This document shows positions 48,926-58,421 of a DNA stretch of 64,000 nucleotides, piece after piece. The stretch covers positions 2,852,001 through 2,916,000 of the forward strand of contig NZ_JAUSYK010000001.1 of assembly GCF_030816855.1 (NCBI RefSeq). The letters run 5' to 3'. A model generated the notes under the pieces. The model worked only from the letters and a program-made list of their open reading frames with translations. It made no database searches and was not told the origin of the DNA. The stretch's first letter is position 1. Each line of letters starts with the position of its first letter. Both the position numbers and the translations under genes were made by a program. Source of the stretch: Arthrobacter sp. B3I4. Lineage in GTDB: Bacteria; Actinomycetota; Actinomycetes; Actinomycetales; Micrococcaceae.

Positions 48926-51034
48926 TCAGGCGTCGATCCGCTCCCGGTCCAGGCTCGCGGCGCCGGCAATGATGAAGTCCTTACGCGGCGCGACGTCGGA
49001 GCCCATCAGCAGGTCGAAGGTCTCCTCGGCCTGCTTGGCGTTGTCGATTCCGACTTTCCGGAGGGTACGGTGCCGCGGGTCCATCGTGGTTTCTGCGAGC
49101 TGCTCCGCGTCCATTTCGCCCAGCCCCTTGTAGCGCTGGATCGGCTCCTTATACCGTTTGCCCTCTTTCTCCAGGCGCGCCAGCAGCTGATGCAGTTCGG
49201 CCTCCGAGTAGGTGTAAATCATCTCGTTGGCCTTCTGGCCGGCGTTGATCACTTCCACCCGGTGCAGCGGCGGGACGGCGGCGAAGACGCGGCCCTCATC
49301 GATCATGGGCCGCATATAGCGGAAGAACAGCGTCAACAGCAGGGTCCGGATGTGGGCGCCGTCGACGTCGGCGTCGGTCATCAGGATCACCTTGCCGTAC
49401 CGGGCTGCGTCGATGTCGAAGCTGCGGCCGGAGCCGGCTCCGACCACCTGAATCAGCGCGGCGCACTCGGCGTTGGAGAGCATGTCGCCCACCGAGGCCT
49501 TCTGCACGTTCAGGATCTTCCCGCGGATGGGCAGCAATGCCTGGAAGTCGGAGGAGCGCGCCAGCTTGGCGGTGCCGAGGGCCGAGTCGCCTTCCACGAT
49601 GAACAGTTCGGAGCGGGCGACGTCGTCGGTACGGCAGTCCGCCAGCTTCGTGGGCATCGAAGAGGTCTCGAGGGCGTTTTTGCGGCGCTGGGTCTCTTTG
49701 TGGACGCGGGCCGAGATGCGGGACTTCATCTCGCTGACGACTTTTTCCAGCAGCAGCGCCGACTGCGCCTTGTCGTTCCGGTTGGAGGACGTGAGCTTGG
49801 CGTTGATTTCCTGCTCGACCACCTTGGCCACGATGGCGCGTACGGCGGAAGTACCCAGGATCTCCTTGGTCTGGCCTTCGAACTGGGGCTCGGCGAGACG
49901 GACCGTCAGCACCGCCGTCAGGCCGGCGAAGATGTCGTCCTTTTCGATCTTGTCGTTTCCGGCCTTCAGCTTGCGGGCGTTGGCTTCCACGGCCTTGCGG
50001 AAGGTCTTGACGAGGGCCTGCTCGAAACCGGACTGGTGCGTTCCGCCCTTGGGCGTGGAGATGATGTTGACGAAGCTGCGCACCGTGCTGTCGTACCCGA
50101 TGCCCCAGCGCAGGGCCACATCCACCTCGCAGTCGCGCTCCACTTCGGCCAGCTGGCTGTGGCCCCGCTCGTCCAGGACCGGAACGGTCTCCTTGAACTT
50201 GCCGGCACCGTGCAGGCGCCAGACGTCAGTGACCGCCGGATCCGCGGCAAGGAATTCGACGAACTCGGAGATGCCGCCGTCGTGGTGGAAGACCTCCTCG
50301 TGCGGACCGAATTCGCCCGGAGTGCCGGCTACCTTGCGCTCGTCGCGCACCGTGAGCTTCAGGCCCGGGACCAGGAAGGACGTCTGGCGGGCACGCGAGG
50401 CGAGTTCGTCGTAGGAGAATTTAGCGTCCGGGGTGAAGATCTGACGGTCGGCCCAATAGCGGATCCGGGTGCCGGTGACACCGCGCTTGGCCTTGCCCAC
50501 GACGTCGAGAACGGAGCCGTCGACGAAGGGTTCAAACACTGCTGAGGGGTCCGGCCTGGTGCCGGGGTCTTTGAACCGGCCCGGTTCGCCCCGGCGGAAG
50601 GACATCTTGTAGGTCTTGCTGCCGCGGTCCACCTCGACGTCGAGCCGCGAGGACAGGGCGTTGACGACTGACGCGCCCACGCCGTGAAGGCCGCCGGATG
50701 CGGTGTAGGAACCGCCGCCGAACTTGCCGCCGGCGTGCAGCTTGGTAAAGACCACTTCGACGCCGGTGAGCCCGGTCTTGGGTTCGACGTCGATCGGGAT
50801 GCCGCGGCCGTCGTCGTGAATTTCCACGGAGTTGTCCGCGTGCAGGATGACCTTGATGTCGTGGCCGAAGCCAGCCAGCGCCTCGTCAACCGAGTTATCG
50901 ATGATCTCCCACAGGCAGTGCATTAGCCCGCGGGAGTCGGTCGAGCCGATGTACATGCCCGGCCGCTTGCGGACGGCCTCCAGGCCCTCCAGCACGGAAA
51001 GATGCCGGGCGGTGTAATCAGAACTTGGTGCCAC
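48926..51034 (-). CDS. parE: DNA topoisomerase IV / gyrase-like subunit B
   Basis: ATPase subunit of a type IIA topoisomerase, 702 residues. The GHKL ATPase domain shows EIIDNSVDEALAG and DDGRGIPID near the N-terminus and GGLHGVGASVVNALS near 115-130. The TOPRIM domain has the EGDSALGTAK block and DADVDGAHIRTLLLT. The C-terminal YKGLGEMDAEQLAETTMDP is also present. The start is GTG with AAGGAG about 10 nt upstream. The companion parC is on the other strand at 35.7-38.2 kb. Confidence 0.93.
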   Translation of the reverse strand: MAPSSDYTARHLSVLEGLEAVRKRPGMYIGSTDSRGLMHCLWEIIDNSVDEALAGFGHDIKVILHADNSVEIHDDGRGIPIDVEPKTGLTGVEVVFTKLHAGGKFGGGSYTASGGLHGVGASVVNALSSRLDVEVDRGSKTYKMSFRRGEPGRFKDPGTRPDPSAVFEPFVDGSVLDVVGKAKRGVTGTRIRYWADRQIFTPDAKFSYDELASRARQTSFLVPGLKLTVRDERKVAGTPGEFGPHEEVFHHDGGISEFVEFLAADPAVTDVWRLHGAGKFKETVPVLDERGHSQLAEVERDCEVDVALRWGIGYDSTVRSFVNIISTPKGGTHQSGFEQALVKTFRKAVEANARKLKAGNDKIEKDDIFAGLTAVLTVRLAEPQFEGQTKEILGTSAVRAIVAKVVEQEINAKLTSSNRNDKAQSALLLEKVVSEMKSRISARVHKETQRRKNALETSSMPTKLADCRTDDVARSELFIVEGDSALGTAKLARSSDFQALLPIRGKILNVQKASVGDMLSNAECAALIQVVGAGSGRSFDIDAARYGKVILMTDADVDGAHIRTLLLTLFFRYMRPMIDEGRVFAAVPPLHRVEVINAGQKANEMIYTYSEAELHQLLARLEKEGKRYKEPIQRYKGLGEMDAEQLAETTMDPRHRTLRKVGIDNAKQAEETFDLLMGSDVAPRKDFIIAGAASLDRERIDA

Positions 51035-51265
51035 GGGTTGGAAACTCCTTCAGGGGTGAAACGCCACAAATCGCGCTCTTCCCAGCCTAGTCCGCCTACG
51101 GCCGCTCTCCGGGTAGCCACTCCCCCGCACCGGCAATTGGGTGCGGGACCCGGAGCGGCCGTTACGGGGCCGTGATACGCGGACAGCGAAAGTGTCCCAT
51201 CCTTGCCATGGAACTGCGGCGAATGCTGGTTATATAGATGTATCGATCTACCAAGGAGGCCCACC

Positions 51266-51487
51266 ATGACAACAGCAGTTGCGGACCGTACACTCACCAC
51301 CGCTGACCGGTGCGACCGTTGCGGAGCTCAGGCGTACGTCCGGGTTGTTCTCGGGGCTTCCGGCGGTGAACTGCTTTTCTGCGGACACCACGCACGCGCC
51401 GTAGAAACGAACCTTCGCCCGCTGAGTTCCGACTGGCACGACGAGACAGGCCGTCTCCACGAGAAGGAACCGGTTTCGGTCGACTAG
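51266..51487 (+). CDS. Small CxxC protein (DUF7455-like)
   Basis: A 73-residue protein with CDRCG at about 17-21 and a downstream Cys-x-x-His (FCGHHAR, about 40-46), together a plausible treble-clef or ribbon zinc site. AAGGAGG lies 6 nt before ATG 51266, and the frame extends upstream without homology. Small proteins of this type are common next to parE/sigA in actinobacteria and I assign DUF7455 from memory. Function unknown. It is divergent from parE. Confidence 0.82.
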   Translation: MTTAVADRTLTTADRCDRCGAQAYVRVVLGASGGELLFCGHHARAVETNLRPLSSDWHDETGRLHEKEPVSVD

Positions 51488-51517
51488 ACCCCTACTTAAG
51501 AAGGGCCCCTCCGCGAA

Positions 51518-51545
51518 TGAAGTGGTTCCCGAAAGTTGGACTCTC
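51518..51545 (+). repeat. IS3-type terminal repeat, left end of the relic
   Basis: TGAAGTGGTTCCCGAAAGTT followed by GGACTCTC matches the sequence reading inwards from 52524 on the other strand in about 22 of the first 25 positions. GAA flanks it outside at 51515-51517. Confidence 0.6.
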
Positions 51546-51588
51546 AATATACGAGATCTCTCGATAGGGGCCAATGACCGGCTCTTCC

Positions 51589-51624
51589 CAGAAGTCCCCG
51601 TCCCACATGGGACGGGGACTTCTG
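51589..51624. terminator. Strong 16-bp stem-loop downstream of the small CxxC protein gene
   Basis: CAGAAGTCCCCGTCCC pairs perfectly with GGGACGGGGACTTCTG around an ACAT loop. There is no U tract. It may terminate the DUF7455-like gene, about 100 nt upstream, or stop read-through into the relic. Confidence 0.55.
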
Positions 51625-51721
51625 CGTGTTGAACCACCTCCCATGCCAGGGGGTGCGAGATTTGCACCTGGTTCAGCCCGTTCATTGACCTTCATGCCGG
51701 GTTCGTGGATCGTTTGGTCTT

Positions 51722-52063
51722 ATGAGCCGGGGGATGCGAATCGCTTTGTCATTGATGGTTTCCGTCGTGGTGCTGGCAGGAATTTTTGCCGGCATACGGG
51801 TATGGAACGTCCATCAACAGACATCGGACTGGGTCTGGTCGCCCAAGGAGGTTCCTTCCAAGGTGCAGTTTGCCGACCGCGAATATAATTGCGGTCCCCA
51901 CCCGCAACCCACTCAACACGATGTGTCCGCCCTATCCTCACGGGGCAGGACAGCCGGAGGGGGCGAGATATTTGCTCAGGAGCCTTCTGCTGAAGCCCGG
52001 GTGTTTATCGTCGTGCAGACAGGTAAGGGCGCGTTCGGCTGTGGCCTTCTGGGAGGGCCATAG
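51722..52063 (+). CDS. Hypothetical small membrane-anchored protein
   Basis: A 113-residue protein with a basic start (MSRGMR) and one hydrophobic helix at about 6-26, i.e. a signal anchor, followed by an extracytoplasmic part of about 85 residues. The end (GGGEIFAQEP, FIVVQTGKGAFGCGLLGGP) looks like a conserved domain found in other actinobacterial hypotheticals. No good ribosome binding site is visible. It lies inside the interval bounded by IS-like ends, so it may be a passenger or simply sit beside the transposase remnant. Confidence 0.5.
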   Translation: MSRGMRIALSLMVSVVVLAGIFAGIRVWNVHQQTSDWVWSPKEVPSKVQFADREYNCGPHPQPTQHDVSALSSRGRTAGGGEIFAQEPSAEARVFIVVQTGKGAFGCGLLGGP

Positions 52064-52088
52064 TCCAGCTGTGCTGACTGACTGGGAC

Positions 52089-52465
52089 TTACGCCGCAAG
52101 CATTCGCACGCGGTACTCTACGGGGCTCAATCCCTTGAGTCTGGTGGAAATTCTTCGGTGTTGTACCAGCGCATGTACTCGCGCAGCGCAGTTTCAAGCG
52201 CTTCGATGCTGAGGAACCGGACACGGTGGAAGAGCTCTTCCTTCAGGTGTCCAAAGAAGCTCTCCATGACCGCGTTGTCGTAGCAGTTGGCTTTGCGGGA
52301 CATAGATTGGACCGCGCCGGCGTCTGCCAAGAGTGTGCGCCAAGAATTGTGCTGATACTGGAACCCTTGGTCGGAATGCACGAGGGGTGTCTGCCCGTTC
52401 TCCAGCGTGGCCAAGGCACCGCGCAGCGAGGCATTGGCCAGCTCCAGGTTCGGCGACGTATGCAT
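52089..52465 (-). pseudogene. IS3-family transposase (integrase-core) remnant, truncated and frameshifted
   Basis: Only the C-terminal part of an OrfB-type DDE transposase remains: HSDQGFQYQ, SMSRKANCYDNAVMESFFG with the catalytic Glu, and REYMRWYNTE. It is broken twice. The 5' end stops abruptly at an inverted-repeat structure near 52466. The 3' end shifts frame after NTE: GAAGAATTTCC appears to have lost one base from GAA-CGA-ATT-TCC, after which the next frame reads RISTRLKGLSPVEYR and ends at TAA 52089. The element cannot make an active transposase. Confidence 0.88.
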
Positions 52466-52467
52466 AA

Positions 52468-52522
52468 AACTGCTCCCCGAAAGTCAGAACTGTTTTCTCA
52501 GTCCAACTTTCGGGGAGCAGTT
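52468..52522. repeat. 17-bp inverted repeat of IS-end type
   Basis: AACTGCTCCCCGAAAGT (52468-52484) and its exact inverse (52506-52522) enclose 21 nt. Both arms match the terminal sequence at 51518, so two IS ends face each other here. The outer TGA of the right arm ends at 52524 and is followed by GAA. Confidence 0.85.
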
Positions 52523-52636
52523 CAGAAGCAGGGGCCCAATAACAGCAACAGTTCAAACACAGCAACGCGGGGTCACTTCCGCCCATTGATCCGAAGATGA
52601 TGGGCGGCAAGCGGCCCCGCGCTGCTTGCGGCGGAT

Positions 52637-53968
<1,332 letters not shown>

Positions 53969-54244
53969 AGAAAACCTTTCTAGCGGCGGTCTGTGGAATC
54001 ACCATACGGGCAACACCACTATGACCCTGTCAAGTCCGTGTTTTCCATCAGGCGCAATCACGACCAGCAGAGCCACTAAGTAGAACTGCCGGGGCGACCG
54101 TAATGTTCCCTGTTTCCAAGGTTCCCTACACGCACTCGATACACGGACCCAACCGGGTCTCGCCAACCATTGTCTCACGATTTTCCCGGCCGGGCCCTCC
54201 CTGCCGGGACCGGGACGCTATAAGTCCGCCCCGGCAGCCGGGGC

Positions 54245-55738
54245 TCAGGCCGCGTCCGGATCGAACTTTTGCCATGCCGAGTCCCTGCGGCCCGCCCAGC
54301 CGCAGAGCGTACCGCGCCGGACCAGTTCGCCCAGCAGTTCCGCAAGCCGGTAGCCGGGTTGTTCTTCGGCGGCCGCGGTGAACAGCGCGTCGGCATACGA
54401 CCCGCGGCCGCGGCACCATTCGATCCAGCCTCGGGCCGTCAGGCCGGCTGCCCTCGCTTCGCCGCCTCCGCAGTCGTTGAGCCGCAGCAGGATCCGATCG
54501 AGGCCGGCCAGCAGGGCCCAGTCCGGCGCCGGCGGCTCCAGTCCCAGGAGGACATCGCCGTAACCGGGAGCCGCTGCGGTGTCAGCTGCAGCACCGTCGG
54601 CTGTTCCGGTGTCTACTGCGGAGTCAGCTGCAGTATTTGCTGCGGTGCGGGCGTCCGCTTCGCTGTCTGCTGCAGCCAGCCGGCCCGACCGCTCGGCGGG
54701 CACCGGCACCGTCGGGGCCGCTGGAACCGGAGCCGGTGCGGGAACAAGGGGCAAACCGTCAAGCTCGGGCAACGGGGCGGCGTGCCCCCCGCCGTCGAAC
54801 ATCCCGAACTCCTCGGCGCCTGCAAGTGCGGCCCGGCGTCCCGCGGCGGCCATCACGAGGACCCCGTCGCGCCAGGCGGCCACGCACAGCGTGGCCCGCA
54901 GGTATCCGCTTAGACCGTCAGCCAGCGCACCGGCACCCGGCGAAGGAAAGCCCGGTGCATCCGGCCCCGGTGGGTCAGGCTCCGTGGCACCGGCACCTGC
55001 GCGTGGCGCATCAGAACCCGGCGCAGCGGCGTGGAGCACACGCTCCCACACGTCCAGCACGTCGTCGAATTGTGCCCGGACGCGCCACCGGCCGGCGAAC
55101 TCCCGCGCCCACCGTGCTTCAGCCTCGAGGGCCGCGGGCCGGCACTGATCCTTTAGCCCGCGGGGTGCAGGAGTTCCGGGGGCCGCACCGACGCTGCTGC
55201 CGCGGTAGACGAGCTCGGCGTTAAGCCGGCTGTTGGTGATTTCTTCGACCGGACGGCCGGGCAGCGGGCAGCAGGAGGGGTCCACGCAGTGGGCGTTGCG
55301 CCAGTACCGTTCACCAACTATCCATGCGTCCCGCACCGGCAGCCCGGCTTCGTCGAGGGTGAGCTCGAGTTTGGCCAGCAGTCTGTCCACCGCGGGCGGG
55401 TCCGGCACGCGAACGGCTGGGTGAGCGGATGCCGGACCGCCCTCCGGCCCGTGTCCGCGGCCACCGCCCCGGGGCGGCTTGCCGAAGATGGCGAGCAGGC
55501 TGCCGTCCGCGGCGTCGTCTGCTTTGAGGTAGCCGCGGACGGTCCGCGCGAAGGCGGCCAGTGCCTGGCCCCGGCAGCGGGACGGGGCGGGAAGGTCAAC
55601 GCGCAGCGTGGCGCCCAGCCGGTTGCCCTGCACCGTCATGGCCACCAGGCTGTTGGCGGGCCAGTAGCCGAGCGAATGCGGAATGAATCCAAGGATGTCT
55701 TCAGGACCGGTGATTCTCAGATGATCGGGAGTTGTCAT
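54245..55738 (-). CDS. DUF4192 domain-containing protein
   Basis: A 497-residue soluble protein. The conserved DUF4192 features are the start HLRITGPEDILGFIPHSLGYWPANSLVAM, a middle block DAWIVGERYWRNAHCVDPSCCPLPGRP with three cysteines in CVDPSCCP, and a C-terminal helical part ending FTAAAEEQPGYRLAELL. A variable Ala/Asp-rich stretch of about 90 residues separates the halves (about 320-410). Function unknown. The frame is open upstream, but the family begins at MTTPDHLRITG, so ATG 55738 is used. Confidence 0.88.
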   Translation of the reverse strand: MTTPDHLRITGPEDILGFIPHSLGYWPANSLVAMTVQGNRLGATLRVDLPAPSRCRGQALAAFARTVRGYLKADDAADGSLLAIFGKPPRGGGRGHGPEGGPASAHPAVRVPDPPAVDRLLAKLELTLDEAGLPVRDAWIVGERYWRNAHCVDPSCCPLPGRPVEEITNSRLNAELVYRGSSVGAAPGTPAPRGLKDQCRPAALEAEARWAREFAGRWRVRAQFDDVLDVWERVLHAAAPGSDAPRAGAGATEPDPPGPDAPGFPSPGAGALADGLSGYLRATLCVAAWRDGVLVMAAAGRRAALAGAEEFGMFDGGGHAAPLPELDGLPLVPAPAPVPAAPTVPVPAERSGRLAAADSEADARTAANTAADSAVDTGTADGAAADTAAAPGYGDVLLGLEPPAPDWALLAGLDRILLRLNDCGGGEARAAGLTARGWIEWCRGRGSYADALFTAAAEEQPGYRLAELLGELVRRGTLCGWAGRRDSAWQKFDPDAA

Positions 55739-55802
55739 ACGATCAGCGTCGCCCGGCCCGGCAGCCGCGGTCAGCCCCGAAGAGTCGTTATGTGGATAAC
55801 CC

Positions 55803-57134
55803 TCAGCGGTTGCGGCGGCGTTCGCTGATGTCCATGCGCTGACGGGCCAGCGCCTGCAGCAGCGGCGGCACCACCACACCCTGCGCGGCCATTTGCCGGC
55901 GCACCTTCCGCCTGGCCATCAGCATGGCCGCGGCGCCCACCGCGAGGACCAGAAATTGCACGCTCAACGCAACCCGGAAGGCCCCGAGGCTGTACAGCCC
56001 CTCCGGCGAGGCGCCGGCCAGATGCAGTGCGTCCAGCACCAGCCCGATCAGGAAGATGGACAACAGCGCTGCGATGAAGCCGCCCACGTTGACGATCCCG
56101 GTGGCGGTCCCGATCCGGTGCGCCGGGTTGAATGTCCGGGCGAAGTCGAAGCCGATCATCGAGCCGGGCCCGCCGATGGCCAGAACCACCACCAGGGCGG
56201 CAAGCAGCCACAGCGGCGACCGTGCCGGCTGCAGCAGCACCGCGGCCCAGGCTGCCGCCGTCGCACCCGAAATCAGCAGCACCATGGTCGAGCGGCGCAG
56301 CGGGTGCCGGGCCACGAAGCTGCCCATCAAGGGGCCTGCGGCGATCGCTGCAGCCACGTAGAGGGCCATTAGGGCGGACACTGTTCCGGCGTCGAGCCCC
56401 TGGGCGGAGATCAGGAACGGATAGCCCCAGGTCATGGCGAAGACGGTGCCGCTGAACTGCACCGTGAAGTGGCTCCAAAGCCCCAGCCGGGTGCCGGGCT
56501 GCCGCCAGGCGCGGGACAGCGAGGCGCCCGTGGCGCGCAGCCCCTGGGCTGGTTTCGGCGCGGCGTGGCTTGGCGGGAGGTCCTGCAGCAGCACCACAAC
56601 CAGGACGACGGCGAGCCCCGACATGCCGGCCAGGGTCAGGAAGGCGGGGGTCCAGCCGGCAGCGTGCAGGATCATGGCGAACGGCACCACGCTGAACAGC
56701 TGGCCGAGTTGGCCGGACATGCCCGTCAGTTGGGTCAGCAGCGGCACGCGGCCGGGCGCGAACCACAGCGGGATTAGGCGGATCACGGAAATGAACGTCA
56801 TGGCGTCACCGGCGCCCACAAGCACCCGGCCCAGGACGCCACCGGGGATACTGTCAGCGAAGGCCAGCTGGAGCTGCCCGAGGCCCATCAGCAGGGCGCC
56901 GCCGGCAATCATGGCGCGGGAGCCGAAGCGGTCCACCAGCACCCCGACCGGGATTTGCAGGGCCGCGTAGACCAGCAGTTGGAGCACGGTGAAGAAGGAG
57001 ATTTCGGCGGCGCTGGCATGGAAGCGGGCTGTGGCTTCCAGCCCGACCACGCCGAAGGACGTGCGCTGGCTGACGGCTACCAGATACGCAAAGACCCCGA
57101 CGATCCAGATCAGCCAGGCGCGGGGGGAGGTCAC
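55803..57134 (-). CDS. MFS transporter
   Basis: A 443-residue Major Facilitator Superfamily permease with twelve predicted helices. The loop 2-3 motif DRFGSR is near residue 64-69, and a less conserved repeat follows in the second half. The start resembles the sugar-phosphate/anion-type MFS (RTSFGVVGLEATARFHASAAEIS). The C-terminal tail is basic. The substrate is unknown. GTG 57134 is preceded by GGGGGA with CATAAT immediately before that. Confidence 0.87.
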   Translation of the reverse strand: MTSPRAWLIWIVGVFAYLVAVSQRTSFGVVGLEATARFHASAAEISFFTVLQLLVYAALQIPVGVLVDRFGSRAMIAGGALLMGLGQLQLAFADSIPGGVLGRVLVGAGDAMTFISVIRLIPLWFAPGRVPLLTQLTGMSGQLGQLFSVVPFAMILHAAGWTPAFLTLAGMSGLAVVLVVVLLQDLPPSHAAPKPAQGLRATGASLSRAWRQPGTRLGLWSHFTVQFSGTVFAMTWGYPFLISAQGLDAGTVSALMALYVAAAIAAGPLMGSFVARHPLRRSTMVLLISGATAAAWAAVLLQPARSPLWLLAALVVVLAIGGPGSMIGFDFARTFNPAHRIGTATGIVNVGGFIAALLSIFLIGLVLDALHLAGASPEGLYSLGAFRVALSVQFLVLAVGAAAMLMARRKVRRQMAAQGVVVPPLLQALARQRMDISERRRNR

Positions 57135-57168
57135 TCCCCCATTATGCCTGCGCGATCATAAAGAGTAT

Positions 57169-58104
57169 TTATTCGCCGGGTTCGTTACGGGCGAGGTAGG
57201 CCTCCACTGCGGCCCCCAGGGTATCGGCATTGGGCAGCTGGTCGTTCTCATCCGCCAGCAGGGACCGACGCACGGTCCCCTCGGCCTTTTCGTCGTACCT
57301 TGTCTCAAGCCGGGCCACGACCTGCTGGACTTCCTCGGACGCCGCGATCTGCTCGGCGATCTGCCGGCTCACTTCCCGGCCGGCCTCGCGGAGGCGGTCC
57401 GTGGGCAGCATCAGGGAGGTCGCCGCGCCCAGGTATTCGAGGCCCGCGACGGCGGCGGTCGGGTATTCGGCTTCGGCCAGATAATGCGGCACGTGGATGA
57501 CGTACCCGGTGATGTTGCGGCCGGCCTCGGCGAGGCGGAGTTCCAGGACGTGGCCGACGGCGGCCGGCACCTCGACGGTGGGCTTCCAGACGGAGATTCC
57601 TTCGATCAGTTCCGGCCGGTTGCCGTGGACGGTGACTCCGACCGGGCGGGTGTGCGGTACCGGCATCGGAATGGAATGAATCCAGGCGGCCAGATTGACG
57701 TCGAGCTCTTCCACGAGACCGACCACGGCCCGCGCGAACCGCTCCCATTGCAGGTCCGGTTCGAAGCCCGCCAGCAGCAGGAACGGCTTCCCGAGCCCGT
57801 CCAGCAGCCGGTACAGCGAGAGCCGCGGGGCCTGGTAGTCCTGCAGGTGGTCCTCGACGAAGCTCACCTGCGGCCGCCGGGAGCGGTAGTCCATCAGCTG
57901 GTCTGCGTCGAATTCGACGACCAGGTCGGCGTCGAGGGTGTCGAGCAGTTCCGCGGTGATCTGTTTGACCACGTGGCCGGCATCGGCGAATCCGGTGAAG
58001 CCCATGACCAGGTTCAGCCCGCGCAGCTCGGGGCTGCGGAACAGCGCGTCGTTACGGACGTAAAGCGTTTCGGGATCCAGCAGCGAGCCGGAAATCCGTT
58101 CCAT
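57169..58104 (-). CDS. PAC2 family protein
   Basis: A 311-residue protein of the PAC2 superfamily, whose eukaryotic and archaeal members act as proteasome assembly chaperones; in actinobacteria the role is unproven, though this lineage does have proteasomes. Visible conserved parts are the LNLVMGFTGFADAGHVV helix (about 30-46), a strand-rich middle with VHGNRPELIEGISV, and a charged helical tail. ATG 58104 has AAAGGAA about 9 nt upstream; the open frame before it lacks homology. Cytoplasmic. Confidence 0.87.
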   Translation of the reverse strand: MERISGSLLDPETLYVRNDALFRSPELRGLNLVMGFTGFADAGHVVKQITAELLDTLDADLVVEFDADQLMDYRSRRPQVSFVEDHLQDYQAPRLSLYRLLDGLGKPFLLLAGFEPDLQWERFARAVVGLVEELDVNLAAWIHSIPMPVPHTRPVGVTVHGNRPELIEGISVWKPTVEVPAAVGHVLELRLAEAGRNITGYVIHVPHYLAEAEYPTAAVAGLEYLGAATSLMLPTDRLREAGREVSRQIAEQIAASEEVQQVVARLETRYDEKAEGTVRRSLLADENDQLPNADTLGAAVEAYLARNEPGE

Positions 58105-58421
58105 CACGGCATTTCCTTTCGTGGTGACCGACGGAGCGGGGCCGCAGCGTCCGACCGGCGGACGGACTGCGCGCGGGCCTGCAGGCCTGTCGTTATCCAC
58201 TACAACGCACCGCCTCCCGGGGTAATTCCGGGCTTAACTGTGGGCCAGCTCTCATTAATTTCAGTTCCGGCGCCGAGGAGAGACTACGATCAGAACTGGC
58301 CTGATAGCTGGCCGTGCAGACACCCGGTGCGTACTACTGCCGACGGTGCGCAGGTACCCGTGGCAGGGCGCCGAACATGCAGTTCCTGCCGAAGAATTCC
58401 AGAGAATTGAGGACTGACCTC
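58105..58421. other. Divergent intergenic region between PAC2 and pepA genes
   Basis: A 317-nt region that should hold both promoters. It contains GGCCTGCAGGCC, a perfect 12-bp palindrome near 58179-58190, and a weaker CCCGGGGTAATTCCGGG hairpin near 58217. I see no gene or RNA. Confidence 0.5.
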
